Shown: positions 55,086 to 63,690 of the stretch, in pieces
Position numbering within the stretch: the first letter of the stretch is position 1
How the letters are laid out: every line of letters begins with the position of its first letter
Source: Chitinophaga ginsengisoli
GTDB lineage: Bacteria; Bacteroidota; Bacteroidia; Chitinophagales; Chitinophagaceae
DNA: 64,000 nt
Reading direction: 5' to 3'
Assembly (NCBI RefSeq): GCF_003014595.1
Contig: NZ_PYGK01000001.1
Location: forward strand, 926,820 to 990,819
Translations under genes and position numbers: made by a program
Notes under the pieces: generated by a model
What the model saw: only the letters and a program-made list of their open reading frames with translations
Told to the model about the DNA's origin: nothing
The model's database searches: none

Positions 55086-56414
55086 TTACTCAAATAAGGA
55101 GTTTTCTTTTTTGGCTGCCATCCATAAATATAAGGGGATCCCGATCATTTGCAATAGAAATCCGTAGTAGATAGTCTGTTGCCCTGCGCTGGCAATTGCC
55201 CATAGTACATAGCTAAACGAAATGGCGAATAGTAAGATACATTGCAGCCACTCGCCTGTTTTAAGCGGTCCGCTTTTGATCTTCAGTATGAAATAAGCCG
55301 CTGTTGAAAACAGATAGGGGATGAGGACAGACAAGGTTGACAGCAAGACCAGGAATTTGAATTGCTCCACCAGTCCTTTGGCGTAATTCATCGCCATGAG
55401 AATAGAAATCAATACACTGCTGAAAAGCGTGCCCACATAAGGAACGCCTCTTTTATTCTCTTTGCTGAATATCTGCGGAAACAGGTTATCCTTTGCAATA
55501 GCATAAGGTAATTGTCCCTGTACCAGCATCCAGCCATTCAGTGCTCCGAAGGCTGCTATCGCTACTCCTGCACTCACCCAGTAACGGGCATTGTTTCCCC
55601 ACATAATAACAGCAGCATCGGCGAAAGGCGTCACCGTTTTTTTCAACTGTTCAGATGGAATGATCCCCATTACACTGACTGTACCTAACACATAGACTAC
55701 TGTAACGATCAGCAGTCCTAGCAAGGTGGCCTTTGGAATGGTCTGCTGTGGATTTTGCACTTTCTCCGCCGGAATGGTAGCAGACTCAATACCAACGTAA
55801 GCAAACATGGTGAAGGTAACGGTGTTGGAAAGAGCGGTGAACAGAGAGGTGCCACTGTTGTTGAACGCCGGAAAGTTAGCGGCTCTGATAAAGAATAGTC
55901 CTCCGAAAGCCACGAGTAATAAGGGTATCAGCTTGAGTATGGTCGTAGCCATCTGTACGGAACCGGAAGTCCTGATACCCCTGTTATTGACCCAGGTCAA
56001 CAGCCAGATGCTACCCAGACCTGTAGCTACTGCACTTAATGTATTGGTGGATAATATTGGAATGAAGGTGCTTAGTGCACTGACAAATCCTATGGTAATA
56101 GCTGCATTGGCGCAGGACACTGCCAGAAAGTATCCCCAGGCAATAGAAAAGCCCATATAGTCGCCGAAGCCGCGACGGGTATAAGCATATGGACCGCCGG
56201 TTACATTCGGCACCAGTTTACTGAGATTGCCGAATACTTTCACCAGGAAGAAACAACCGATAGCTGATATCACCCATCCCAGCAGACTCACACTACCAAA
56301 TGAGGCAAGTGCAGCCGGTGCCAGGAAGATCCCTGCGCCGATCATATTACCAACGATGAGTGAGGTACTTGTCCAGAGTCCCAGTTTGTTTTTTTCCTTA
56401 GCTGTTTCTTTCAT
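55086..56414 (-). CDS. APC-family amino acid permease (AdiC-like)
   Basis: 442 residues with 12 hydrophobic segments. The first helix contains GNMIGAGIFLAPAALASFG, the APC substrate-binding signature (GxG in helix 1). The GGPYAYTRRGFGDYMGF block after the third segment is typical of basic amino acid antiporters of the AdiC/PotE type. Substrate is probably a cationic amino acid or polyamine, by family only. The acetyltransferase gene lies 34 bases upstream on the same strand. Confidence 0.88.
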   Translation of the reverse strand: MKETAKEKNKLGLWTSTSLIVGNMIGAGIFLAPAALASFGSVSLLGWVISAIGCFFLVKVFGNLSKLVPNVTGGPYAYTRRGFGDYMGFSIAWGYFLAVSCANAAITIGFVSALSTFIPILSTNTLSAVATGLGSIWLLTWVNNRGIRTSGSVQMATTILKLIPLLLVAFGGLFFIRAANFPAFNNSGTSLFTALSNTVTFTMFAYVGIESATIPAEKVQNPQQTIPKATLLGLLIVTVVYVLGTVSVMGIIPSEQLKKTVTPFADAAVIMWGNNARYWVSAGVAIAAFGALNGWMLVQGQLPYAIAKDNLFPQIFSKENKRGVPYVGTLFSSVLISILMAMNYAKGLVEQFKFLVLLSTLSVLIPYLFSTAAYFILKIKSGPLKTGEWLQCILLFAISFSYVLWAIASAGQQTIYYGFLLQMIGIPLYLWMAAKKENSLFE

Positions 56415-56448
56415 ACGGCAGGGTGCAGATTAGCCGTAAAGATCGTAT

Positions 56449-57006
56449 TTATCCGAGATTAAAATCCCATATCACCACATCCCATTCTTTTCCGTCATCA
56501 GTAAAAGGAAAAAGTGTGCGGAAGCCCAGCTTAGCGTGTACGGCCATAGACTTCGGATTGTCCCTTGCAATGGAGCTAAGTGCAAAGTCGTATACCGACT
56601 CGAAGTTATCTTTATGAAACTGGTACAATTGCCGTAAGAGTCCTTTGCCACGGTAGTTGCTGTCAATACAGGTCTGTCCCAGGAAATATACCTTATAGTC
56701 CATGAGTGATTTTCCCTGGTAATACTGGTTGTCAAACAGCTTCAGTGCATCTTTAAGCGGAGTATATACGGTAGCTGATTCCATCACCAGCACAAGCAGA
56801 TAGCCGATCACTTTATCACCGTCTTTGATAATAGCAGAGGGGGCAATTTCATGTAGTGCTTTGAGGTCTTCGAAAGTATATTTCCAGGAAACATAGCCTT
56901 GTTCGGCTTTGACCTCTTCCGTAATACTCTCGGCTGCATTCAGTCTGGATAGTTCAGCGACCTGCCTCAATTCATCGTCTGAGCTGATAAATTTAGTTAT
57001 GTACAT
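56449..57006 (-). CDS. GNAT-family N-acetyltransferase
   Basis: 185 residues. The acetyl-CoA-binding block is CIDSNYRGKGLLRQLYQF (the R/Q-x-x-G-x-G/A loop) followed by SIARDNPKSMAVHAKLGFRTLF, the usual motif A and B arrangement. The acceptor substrate cannot be read. It is next to the amino-acid permease on the same strand and may act on a transported compound (inference). Confidence 0.87.
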   Translation of the reverse strand: MYITKFISSDDELRQVAELSRLNAAESITEEVKAEQGYVSWKYTFEDLKALHEIAPSAIIKDGDKVIGYLLVLVMESATVYTPLKDALKLFDNQYYQGKSLMDYKVYFLGQTCIDSNYRGKGLLRQLYQFHKDNFESVYDFALSSIARDNPKSMAVHAKLGFRTLFPFTDDGKEWDVVIWDFNLG

Positions 57007-57117
57007 AGGTTACCTGGTTTCCGATAATGTAAAGAAACAAAACAGGGAGGAATGATACATCCCCTAATAGGGTGACAATTGGCTTTTTAGGCAGGGGATG
57101 GATTTTTAGGGGTAAAA

Positions 57118-57148
57118 TTTGACGGTTTCAGGAAAAAGTATACATTTG
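57118..57148 (+). promoter_or_regulatory. Bacteroidetes-type promoter of tRNA-Ala
   Basis: TTTG at 57118-57121, a 19-base spacer, then TACATTTG at 57141-57148. Both elements match the TTTG-N19-21-TAnnTTTG consensus exactly, and the tRNA begins 14 bases later. It is the clearest promoter in the window. Confidence 0.8.
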
Positions 57149-57161
57149 CACTCCAATATGC

Positions 57162-57236
<75 letters not shown>

Positions 57237-57461
57237 AAGTTAAAAGCTTTAGAATTTCTTATCAGTAAGGATTTTAAAGCTTTTTTTCTGAAAGTAATCA
57301 GATTAAAAGCCAGTAAAAAAATTAAAAATCCACCGGTAAAAAGGAGAATTTTTTCTACGTGCTCAAAGGCAACAACCGTTGGTTCCTGATGGATTTGATC
57401 AGTTTTATTTTCGATCTCGAAGGAATCAATAAAAGCACGATCTAATTTGTAGGTGGGAGTT

Positions 57462-58597
57462 TTATTGACGGTTCTTTATAAGGCACACCTTCTTTGAGTA
57501 TCTGATAACAGCAATTAATATTTTGTGAGCAATGGCTAGTAATGCTCTTTTTTTACCCCTCCTGGCTATGATAGCGTAATATTTATTTTTTAACCATCCA
57601 TTCTTAACCCTGGTAGCGGTCCATGCAGCTTCTACTAGCACGGTTTTAAGTATTTTATTCCCATGCGTGACACGGCTACTCTTCTTTTTGCCTGCACTTT
57701 CGTTGTTTCCCGGGCATACACCTGCCCACGATGCTAAGTGCTGACCAGATGGGAAAACGCTCATATCAAAGCCTATTTCAGCAACAATACCTTTAGCCGT
57801 TTCATGGCTTACACCTGGAATAGTTTCCAACAGTTCAACCTGAGTTGAATATGACTGAATATAATCTTCCAGTCGACGATCTATGCGATCAATTTGCTGT
57901 TGAATATTTTCCAGTGCCAGCTTACTGGTTTCTAGCATAAAACGGTGATGATCAGTGATTTTTCCTTTCAGGGCGGTTATGAGTTGGGGGATTTTCTTTT
58001 TTAAAGTGCCTTTAGCTAGAGAGGCAAGTAATATTGGATCTGTTTGCTGGTCAATAATATGGCAGATAATTGACCAACCCGTCTTTCCAAATACATCACT
58101 AACAATGTTACTGAGTTTGATATTGGCATCCTCCAATATTTTCTGTAGCCGATTTCTCTCAGACATTCGTTGCCAGATCAGTTTCTTTTTTTAACGAAGC
58201 AAATCTCTCATTTCTCTAACCTGTTCAGGAGGAATAAAGCTACCCTTTAAAAGGCCGCTGGATAACAGTTTGGCTATCCAAACGCTATCCTTACAATCTG
58301 TCTTGTGCCCAGGCACATATTTTATATGCCTGGCATTAACAAGCATCAGGTTAAATGAGGATTTCAGTATATTAAATACAGGTTTCCAATTACTCCTGTG
58401 CTTTCCATTGCCAGGTGGGATACTCTCTGCTCTAACAGCCACGTCTTTAGGCTGATCAGATCATCTGTAAATGTCCCAAATGTGCGGGTTTGATCTGGTA
58501 ATTGGTAAATTTTAACCGTTACTACTACAGTTTCCTTGTGCACATCTAATCCTGCACAGCGTTCAAATAATTGGGGGAATTCTACTAACGTGGACAT
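57462..58597 (-). pseudogene. IS110-family transposase, decayed
   Basis: N-terminal DEDD nuclease domain: AGLDVHKETVVVTV, then the glutamate in LAMESTG, then KTDCKDSVWIA. The C-terminal transposase_20 domain has LLETIPGVSHETAKGI and WAGVCPGNNESAGK. The frame changes near 58390: a GVYWKP-type sequence has lost one base. The second part then meets an in-frame TAA at 58191-58193, before continuing in the same frame from MSERNRLQ. With two lesions a full-length enzyme cannot be made unless recoding occurs. IS110 elements move through bridge-RNA-guided recombination and lack terminal repeats, so ends are not marked. Confidence 0.88.
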
Positions 58598-58615
58598 GGT
58601 AATTGAGTTTGGTCA

Positions 58616-58866
58616 CTACAATTTACCACTTTCATCCCCGTTGGTGAATTCCCCTTTCATGATTGTTTTATTTGTATTGTCTATATATTGAATCATACAT
58701 CCTTTTTCAAGCATACCGACAGCTTCTTCGACCTCAATATTGTTCCCGTGCCACTCTGTAATAGTGACAGGAGCTGTGCTTCGTTGGGCAAGTATTTTGG
58801 TAAATGAAGCACAATTTCTGCTTCGGCCTGGACAAGCACTTCCGCTTTATAAGAGTCGAAAGTCAT
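58616..58866 (-). pseudogene. Small gene remnant with a probable frameshift
   Basis: From the ATG at 58866 the frame gives MTFDSYKAEVLVQAEAEIVLHLPKYLPNE-type sequence to a stop after about 57 codons. From about 58790 another frame gives a more protein-like reading (ILAQRSTAPVTITEWHGNNI, then a run containing VEEAVGMLEKG and FTNGDESGKL) and ends at 58616. Joining the two would make a single protein of about 83 residues, so a frameshift is likely. No family recognised. It lies just upstream of the IS110 transposase start. Confidence 0.4.
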
Positions 58867-59112
58867 TAGACTGTGTTTTTAACTTTAATGAAGATGTTTG
58901 ACTATCAAAGGCTGGTCAAGGATTTGGGGTAGAAAAATACAAAAAATGTGGACTCCGTTTAGTGCTTCATGAGCGAACATAGTCCCATAGTATAAAATGT
59001 TATTGTTTAATGACAGGGAATGTCAATCCTAAATAGCCTAAAATACAGTAAGATATCTGCAGTAAGTGTTACAGTTAAATGGGTGGACCCGGTAATGCAT
59101 AACTATTCTCTC

Positions 59113-59442
59113 TTATTTTATTATTGGTTTTCCATCGTTTGTTAAACCGGGACCAGGGGTCTTAGTTTCCATATCATATTCTAAGCCTGTGTCAATTCCC
59201 TTCCTTGCTGCCGGGACGCTACGGGTCATCCAGACAGGACTTGGCTTATCCATCAGATAGTGATCAAAAAACTGCCTCTGGCGAATAGAATAGTCAATTG
59301 CAGCTTTTCCAAAGACACCATGACCTTGTCCCTCATATTCTATCAACCACGCTTTCTTCCCAAGCCTCCTTAGGGCGGTAAAGAATTCAATTGCCTGAGA
59401 GAAATTAACTGCGCCGTCTTTTAGCCACTGCTGAAAATCCAC
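59113..59442 (-). pseudogene. C-terminal fragment of an S9 (prolyl oligopeptidase-type) peptidase
   Basis: About 109 residues: KDGAVNFSQAIEFFTALRRLGKKAWLIEYEGQGHGVFG...RQRQFFDHYL. This matches the last part of the S9 alpha/beta-hydrolase domain, including the catalytic histidine region (GQGHG). The beta-propeller and the catalytic serine are absent, and the apparent start is an internal GTG. It is a truncated relic, or the product of a recombination that left only the 3' end of the gene. Confidence 0.75.
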
Positions 59443-59588
59443 TGCATAATTTTTCCAAGGAAGGCTAACACACCACCTATTCCTCCAATATTAATATCAT
59501 GTTTAAATCCTCCTATTACAATCATTATAACTCCTATAAGAGCAATAAACATTCCGATAGCTTCACCGAGAGACTTGTCATTTTCCAT
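59421..59588 (-). CDS. 55-residue membrane protein of unknown function
   Basis: The frame starts MENDKSLGEAIGM. A hydrophobic helix covers about 13-27 (MFIALIGVIMIVIGG) and a second, glycine-rich one 33-46 (NIGGIGGVLAFLGK), ending QWIFSSG. Its last 22 bases overlap the S9 fragment in another frame, so the C terminus may have been created by the same rearrangement. The two-helix hairpin layout is common among small membrane proteins. No family recognised. Confidence 0.5.
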   Translation of the reverse strand: MENDKSLGEAIGMFIALIGVIMIVIGGFKHDINIGGIGGVLAFLGKIMQWIFSSG

Positions 59589-59709
59589 GTATTTTGAAGA
59601 TAATCATTGCTTTCATGAGCTTGTTAATGATAAGGTTCTTACACGGTAGAATTTACCGACTTCATTTAGTAAGCATTTATTCGCATTCCAGCAATGGTGG
59701 TGAACTTTA

Positions 59710-60144
59710 TTATTTGCATTCATCGTCGTGACCTGTTTGTTTTTCTTGATGATCTTCATCATCATCAAAATCAAAATGCTTAACACCATTTTCTTTATAC
59801 ATCATGCAGAACCATGAGTTCTTACCGCCGGGATTAGATGAAGCGTGAATATAAAGTTCGGTCACATTTGTATATTCTATTGGAACATCGAATTCAGCTG
59901 GATCTCCAGAGTTCCATTTCCTCCAGAATTGACGGTTATCGTCGTCGGTGCCGATCTCGAAAACTATCTGCGATGCTTCAGTTTTACTGGTATTTACTTT
60001 AATCCACCATCCGGCCTTTCTTGCTTGTATCGGAGCAACAGTTAAGTTTGGTGTTTTCTTGTTGCTTAAATTGGTTGACTGCCCTATTGAAATAATGGGC
60101 AGTAATAGCAATGAAATCAGAATTGCATTTTTCATATTTCGCAT
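59710..60144 (-). CDS. Secreted hypothetical protein
   Basis: 144 residues with a signal peptide (MKNAILISLLLLPIISIGQ; an alternative ATG three codons earlier is included in these coordinates). The mature part is a beta-rich domain of about 95 residues with several tryptophans (GWWIKVNTS, RQFWRKWNSGDPAEF). A histidine/aspartate-rich tail (HFDFDDDEDHQEKQTGHDDE) could bind metal. No named family recognised. It lies alone in the AT-rich accessory region. Confidence 0.65.
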   Translation of the reverse strand: MRNMKNAILISLLLLPIISIGQSTNLSNKKTPNLTVAPIQARKAGWWIKVNTSKTEASQIVFEIGTDDDNRQFWRKWNSGDPAEFDVPIEYTNVTELYIHASSNPGGKNSWFCMMYKENGVKHFDFDDDEDHQEKQTGHDDECK

Positions 60145-60796
60145 TTTAGTGGCGGTTATTAATATTGGATAATTTGTTAAATCGAATCAAATTTTTACCA
60201 CAAATAAGACCAATGGTAGTCAGGGTTCTTTGATCTCTATAATTTGAGCATAAGATAAGGTGTTGTAAATTTATCTACTATCAAGTAAACATAAAATACC
60301 AACTAGTTTGTATTTTTTATTGGACACCGAGGTTTTGTAATGGACACTAAGCAGTTGTCCGGATGTCATAAGGCAGGGTAAGGGCTTACACATTTTCTGC
60401 CGATAGCGTTTGAGCCCGGAAAGCTAACCTTTAGCATTTATCCATGTACCTGCCAGAGTGACGAATGATTCGTCCAGAGTACCGCGCATCGGTGAATTGG
60501 TAAAAAACGTGTCACTTGTTAACTTGGCATTAACAATTCCTTCAGTCTTTTTTTGTAGTATGCAGCAACAAATCGGGACTCCTTATTATCGGATCGCAGT
60601 TGAGAACAAAATAAATCAGCATTAAAATAACCATCAGTCGTAGACGATCCCTCTTTTTTAAAAAAAACAACACTTCCACATTAATACAGGAAGAGTGGCC
60701 TTTTGCCTGCCTATCAATTATTGCTTTCAACTTCATTTAGATACATCAATGTAGTCAAATCAGCATTCAGTTCTTTCATTATTAAATGATCATCTT
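60145..60796. other. AT-rich gap without an intact gene
   Basis: About 650 bases. Several short open stretches on the minus strand between 60420 and 60740 look protein-like only in pieces and in different frames (for example SRFVAAYYKKRLKELLM, and MRGTLDESFVTLAGTW). This suggests one or more decayed genes. No family could be named and no hairpin or promoter stands out. Confidence 0.4.
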
Positions 60797-61042
60797 ATGA
60801 AGAAAACTAAAATTTTAGTTGCTATGCTTGCCTTCATGTTCGGTGCAGGTGCTGCAGTATCGGTGAACGCAAAATCTTCAGTTTCTGCTATTTCCTATGG
60901 CTGGATTGACAGAAACGGCTAGATCGTGCTCTACGGGATGACGCAGGCAGAAGCCCAGGATGTGTGCGTTCCTGCTGCTTTTATTTGTCTTAGAGCCAAA
61001 CAAAATGTATCAATTTACACAACTGGTACCCTTCCATGGTAA
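60797..61042 (+). pseudogene. Small secreted protein gene with an in-frame amber codon
   Basis: The frame begins MKKTKILVAMLAFMFGAGAA, a signal peptide ending near VNA. After 41 codons it meets TAG at 60920-60922. Reading through it gives IVLYGMTQAEAQDVCVPAAF and ends SIYTTGTLPW at a TAA, making about 81 residues in all. The continuation is clearly protein-like, so the TAG most simply reflects a CAG-to-TAG change. The pattern (signal peptide, two cysteines in the mature part) recalls small DUF6520-type proteins of Bacteroidota. It could be a truncated peptide if stop-codon read-through does not occur. Confidence 0.55.
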
Positions 61043-61210
61043 CCATGGCTCAAAGAAAGTATTCATCTCTATATTAATAGACCGGATCTCCTAAGTTCTG
61101 AAGTGCAATAATATAAGAATTTGCAGGCAGCTAAAACAAGTAAATGCCAATGCGCCACCAATTACTGCAAAAGCAAACTGTAGAAATAATTTTAGCTTTT
61201 TTCATACAAT

Positions 61211-62991
61211 GGGGCTGTCTCAAAAGTTTTGAGACGCCCCTTTTCAGTTTTATATTGCTATACCAACCAATATGGTATATTATGTATTCAGAGGATATTT
61301 TTAGTATCAAATTGATACTTTGGATGTCGATTTTAAGGTTTTAGGCGATCTTCTTCCTAAGATTGTGCGCCAGAGCTAATAAACCAGTCTCTATTTTCAC
61401 TTTTTCGATTCCACGGAGCATAAATCTCCTAAAGTGGTGATTATGTTTGATGTTCCCAAACACGGATTCCACATCACAACACCGTTGTTTGCGTTTGGCT
61501 ATGCCTTGTTTTGTTTTTAATCGCTTATCTGCCCGAGATTTTAGACGTATTAAGTTGTGATTGATTTCGATCACCCTATTGCCTATTGCCTTATGACATT
61601 GATCCCTTAGTCGACAATATTTACAGCTTTCTGTTTCATATTTGGTAATTGTTTGCAGATAGCCTGTTTTTGTTGCCTTGGTGTGAGTCCCTACATTATG
61701 CATCGGTTTGCCTTTAGGGCATTCATATTGATCTTTGTTTTGGTCGTATGCTAGTTTATCGGCCGAATATGGTTTCTTCTCTTTGTTACGCTTGCGTTGC
61801 TGTCTGTCAAACTGGTTATGTTTTACGTAAGCCGTGATCCGTTTGGATTCAAGCCATTGATAGTTTTGTTCGCTGCCATAACCAGCGTCTGCTGTGATAT
61901 TAGCTGGTTTAGCTTTGTAAGTCTTGATGTGTTGTTCAAGATGAGTAACCAATGTGTTAGTGTCGGTACTCTGTTGGTGTAGGCTGTAGTTTACGATGTA
62001 TTGGTTATTGGTGCTTACTTGAATATTATAGGCTGGTTTCAGTTGACCATTTTTCATATGATCTTCTTTGAGCCGCATGAACGTCGCATCTGGATCCGTT
62101 TTGCTCATGCTGCTTCGCCCATCGCCTATCCGGGCTTCCTGCTGCTCATACTTGTCAAGTGCTGCCGGCCAATGTTTACGCGCGTAATTCAGCTTCTGCT
62201 TCACCTCCTTACTGACGGGCTTATCCTTCAATGCTTCATTTATTTTATCAATGGTTGCATTCACTTTCTCTTTATCGATTTTATCAAAACCAGAAGGATC
62301 TGTATCATCCATCTCTGCTGCAGCTACCGACTGGGCATACTGCCATAGCTCGTTTAACTGCTCCTTTATCTTCTCCCGGTTCCTCTTAATGGCATTTCCC
62401 CATACAAAGCTATACCGATTGGCGTTCGCCTCTATTTTGGTCCCGTCTGTATAAAGTTCTTTAAGACTTAGAAGTCCTTCCTCGCATAATAGCAATACTA
62501 CCTGGGTGAAAATGGGTTGTAACGTTTTCTGAAGACGCTTGCCGCGGAAGCGGTTAATAGTATTATGGTCTGGGGTGCTCATTCCACTTAACCACATATA
62601 ATGTATATGCTGATTAACGGCATCTTCTATTTTACGACTACTGTATATATTATTAATGTGGGAATAAACCAGGACCTTTAATAACATTCGAGGATGGTAG
62701 CTACTTGTCCCTCCTGGCTTGTACTGTTGCAGTAGCGTTGTAATATCCACCTTATCCAGAATCTCATTCACGGTTCTGACTGGATGATTGGCTGGAATCA
62801 GATCATTTAGATCTGGTGGTAATAGCATACCCTGATGTTGGTGATTGCTTTTAAATACAACTGATAATGTTTTGCCTCTTGCCATACTGCCTATAACACA
62901 ATAAGCAGCATATGGTTAACAAAAAGGCACCTTTTATTAAAAAAAACTCCATAAAAAGAAGAAGCTGTCCCAATTACTTTTGAGACAGCCC
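61211..62991 (-). mobile_element. IS1182-family insertion sequence, apparently intact
   Basis: Terminal inverted repeats of 17 bases, GGGGCTGTCTCAAAAGT at 61211-61227 and its complement at 62975-62991, enclose one transposase gene. The identity extends outward through ATACAAT on each side (24 bases in all), so the insertion site is either a palindrome ATACAAT/ATTGTAT or part of the repeat. No direct target duplication is seen. The left end folds into a hairpin with the T tract behind the transposase gene. Confidence 0.88.
61341..62885 (-). CDS. IS1182-family DDE transposase
   Basis: 514 residues, full length with no internal stop. The N-terminal domain contains the family stretch YHPRMLLKVLVYSHINNIYSSR, and the DDE core follows. 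The first aspartate is in LYTDGTKIEANAN and the second in ITADAGYGSEQNY; the glutamate is probably in RCCDVESVFGNIKHNH, near the C terminus. A cysteine-bearing segment (ESCKYCRLRDQC) precedes it. It catalyses cut-and-paste movement of the element. All catalytic blocks are present, so it may be active. Confidence 0.92.
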   Translation of the reverse strand: MARGKTLSVVFKSNHQHQGMLLPPDLNDLIPANHPVRTVNEILDKVDITTLLQQYKPGGTSSYHPRMLLKVLVYSHINNIYSSRKIEDAVNQHIHYMWLSGMSTPDHNTINRFRGKRLQKTLQPIFTQVVLLLCEEGLLSLKELYTDGTKIEANANRYSFVWGNAIKRNREKIKEQLNELWQYAQSVAAAEMDDTDPSGFDKIDKEKVNATIDKINEALKDKPVSKEVKQKLNYARKHWPAALDKYEQQEARIGDGRSSMSKTDPDATFMRLKEDHMKNGQLKPAYNIQVSTNNQYIVNYSLHQQSTDTNTLVTHLEQHIKTYKAKPANITADAGYGSEQNYQWLESKRITAYVKHNQFDRQQRKRNKEKKPYSADKLAYDQNKDQYECPKGKPMHNVGTHTKATKTGYLQTITKYETESCKYCRLRDQCHKAIGNRVIEINHNLIRLKSRADKRLKTKQGIAKRKQRCCDVESVFGNIKHNHHFRRFMLRGIEKVKIETGLLALAHNLRKKIA

Positions 62992-63121
62992 CATTGTATT
63001 TTAGAACAAGGAGTAACATAACTACGTATTCGCATGGTTGTATGAAATCAATATCGACAATATTCTACTGTCTCTCCTATTTATTATCTCTATATACTAA
63101 GTGTACTTTTATATTGTAACT

Positions 63122-63129
63122 TAATTTTG
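63122..63129 (+). promoter_or_regulatory. Candidate -7 element for the first small secreted paralogue
   Basis: TAATTTTG matches TAnnTTTG, 81 bases upstream of the ATG at 63211. No -33 element at standard spacing was seen. Confidence 0.3.
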
Positions 63130-63210
63130 TTTTAGCAAATGGTGACAAAAATAGCAGAAGCGATGCGTTTAATTAACCCGATTTAACCCAGCATAAAAAA
63201 GATATATATC

Positions 63211-63552
63211 ATGAAGAAAGCTCGTATAATATTAATTGCAATTTTGATTCTTGCAATCGCCGGCACTGCCGTTGCATTACGTACTACCACCAAATATACT
63301 GGTTTGTTATGTTTTACGGCAACACACTCCTATTCAGCGAATGGCACTCTTTATTCAAGAGCTGCAACATTTATTGCGCCTCATCTTTCACTTTATGTGA
63401 GTCCGTTGGGACCTGCAAACTTCACATGTTTTTCGACCACTGGAACTATATCTGGTAGAATTACACTTACTGAGGTAGGCGGAATTGCAACGATAACGGT
63501 TCCTGTCTGGGTAGGCTTTACTTATAGTACACGAGTTACAACGGCAAACTAA
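63211..63552 (+). CDS. Small secreted protein, tandem paralogue A
   Basis: 113 residues. A signal peptide (MKKARIILIAILILAIAGTA) ends near residue 22. The mature chain is rich in Thr, Ser and Gly and predicted to be beta-rich. It shares two blocks with the next gene: GTLYSrAAtFiaPHL near 45-59, and TGTisGrITLTeVGGiATITvPvW near 76-99. Together the two align along their full visible length at roughly half identity. Two cysteines (near 34 and 72) could form a disulfide. I recognise no named family. Confidence 0.8.
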   Translation: MKKARIILIAILILAIAGTAVALRTTTKYTGLLCFTATHSYSANGTLYSRAATFIAPHLSLYVSPLGPANFTCFSTTGTISGRITLTEVGGIATITVPVWVGFTYSTRVTTAN

Positions 63553-63690
63553 AATAACAATATCTCCGATCGGAAGGCCAGCATTGATTGCAAGCGAATC
63601 TGGCCGATGGGGAAGCCGAAAACCATTAGAAACGAGTAGGCATACTTTAATTCTTTAAGTTTAGCCTTTTGAATAAAAAGGCACTATTAT

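Noticed and set aside
60542..60736. 64-residue open frame on the minus strand
   Set aside because: Composition is irregular, the start is weak and better protein-like pieces occur in the other frames; it is more likely part of decayed sequence.
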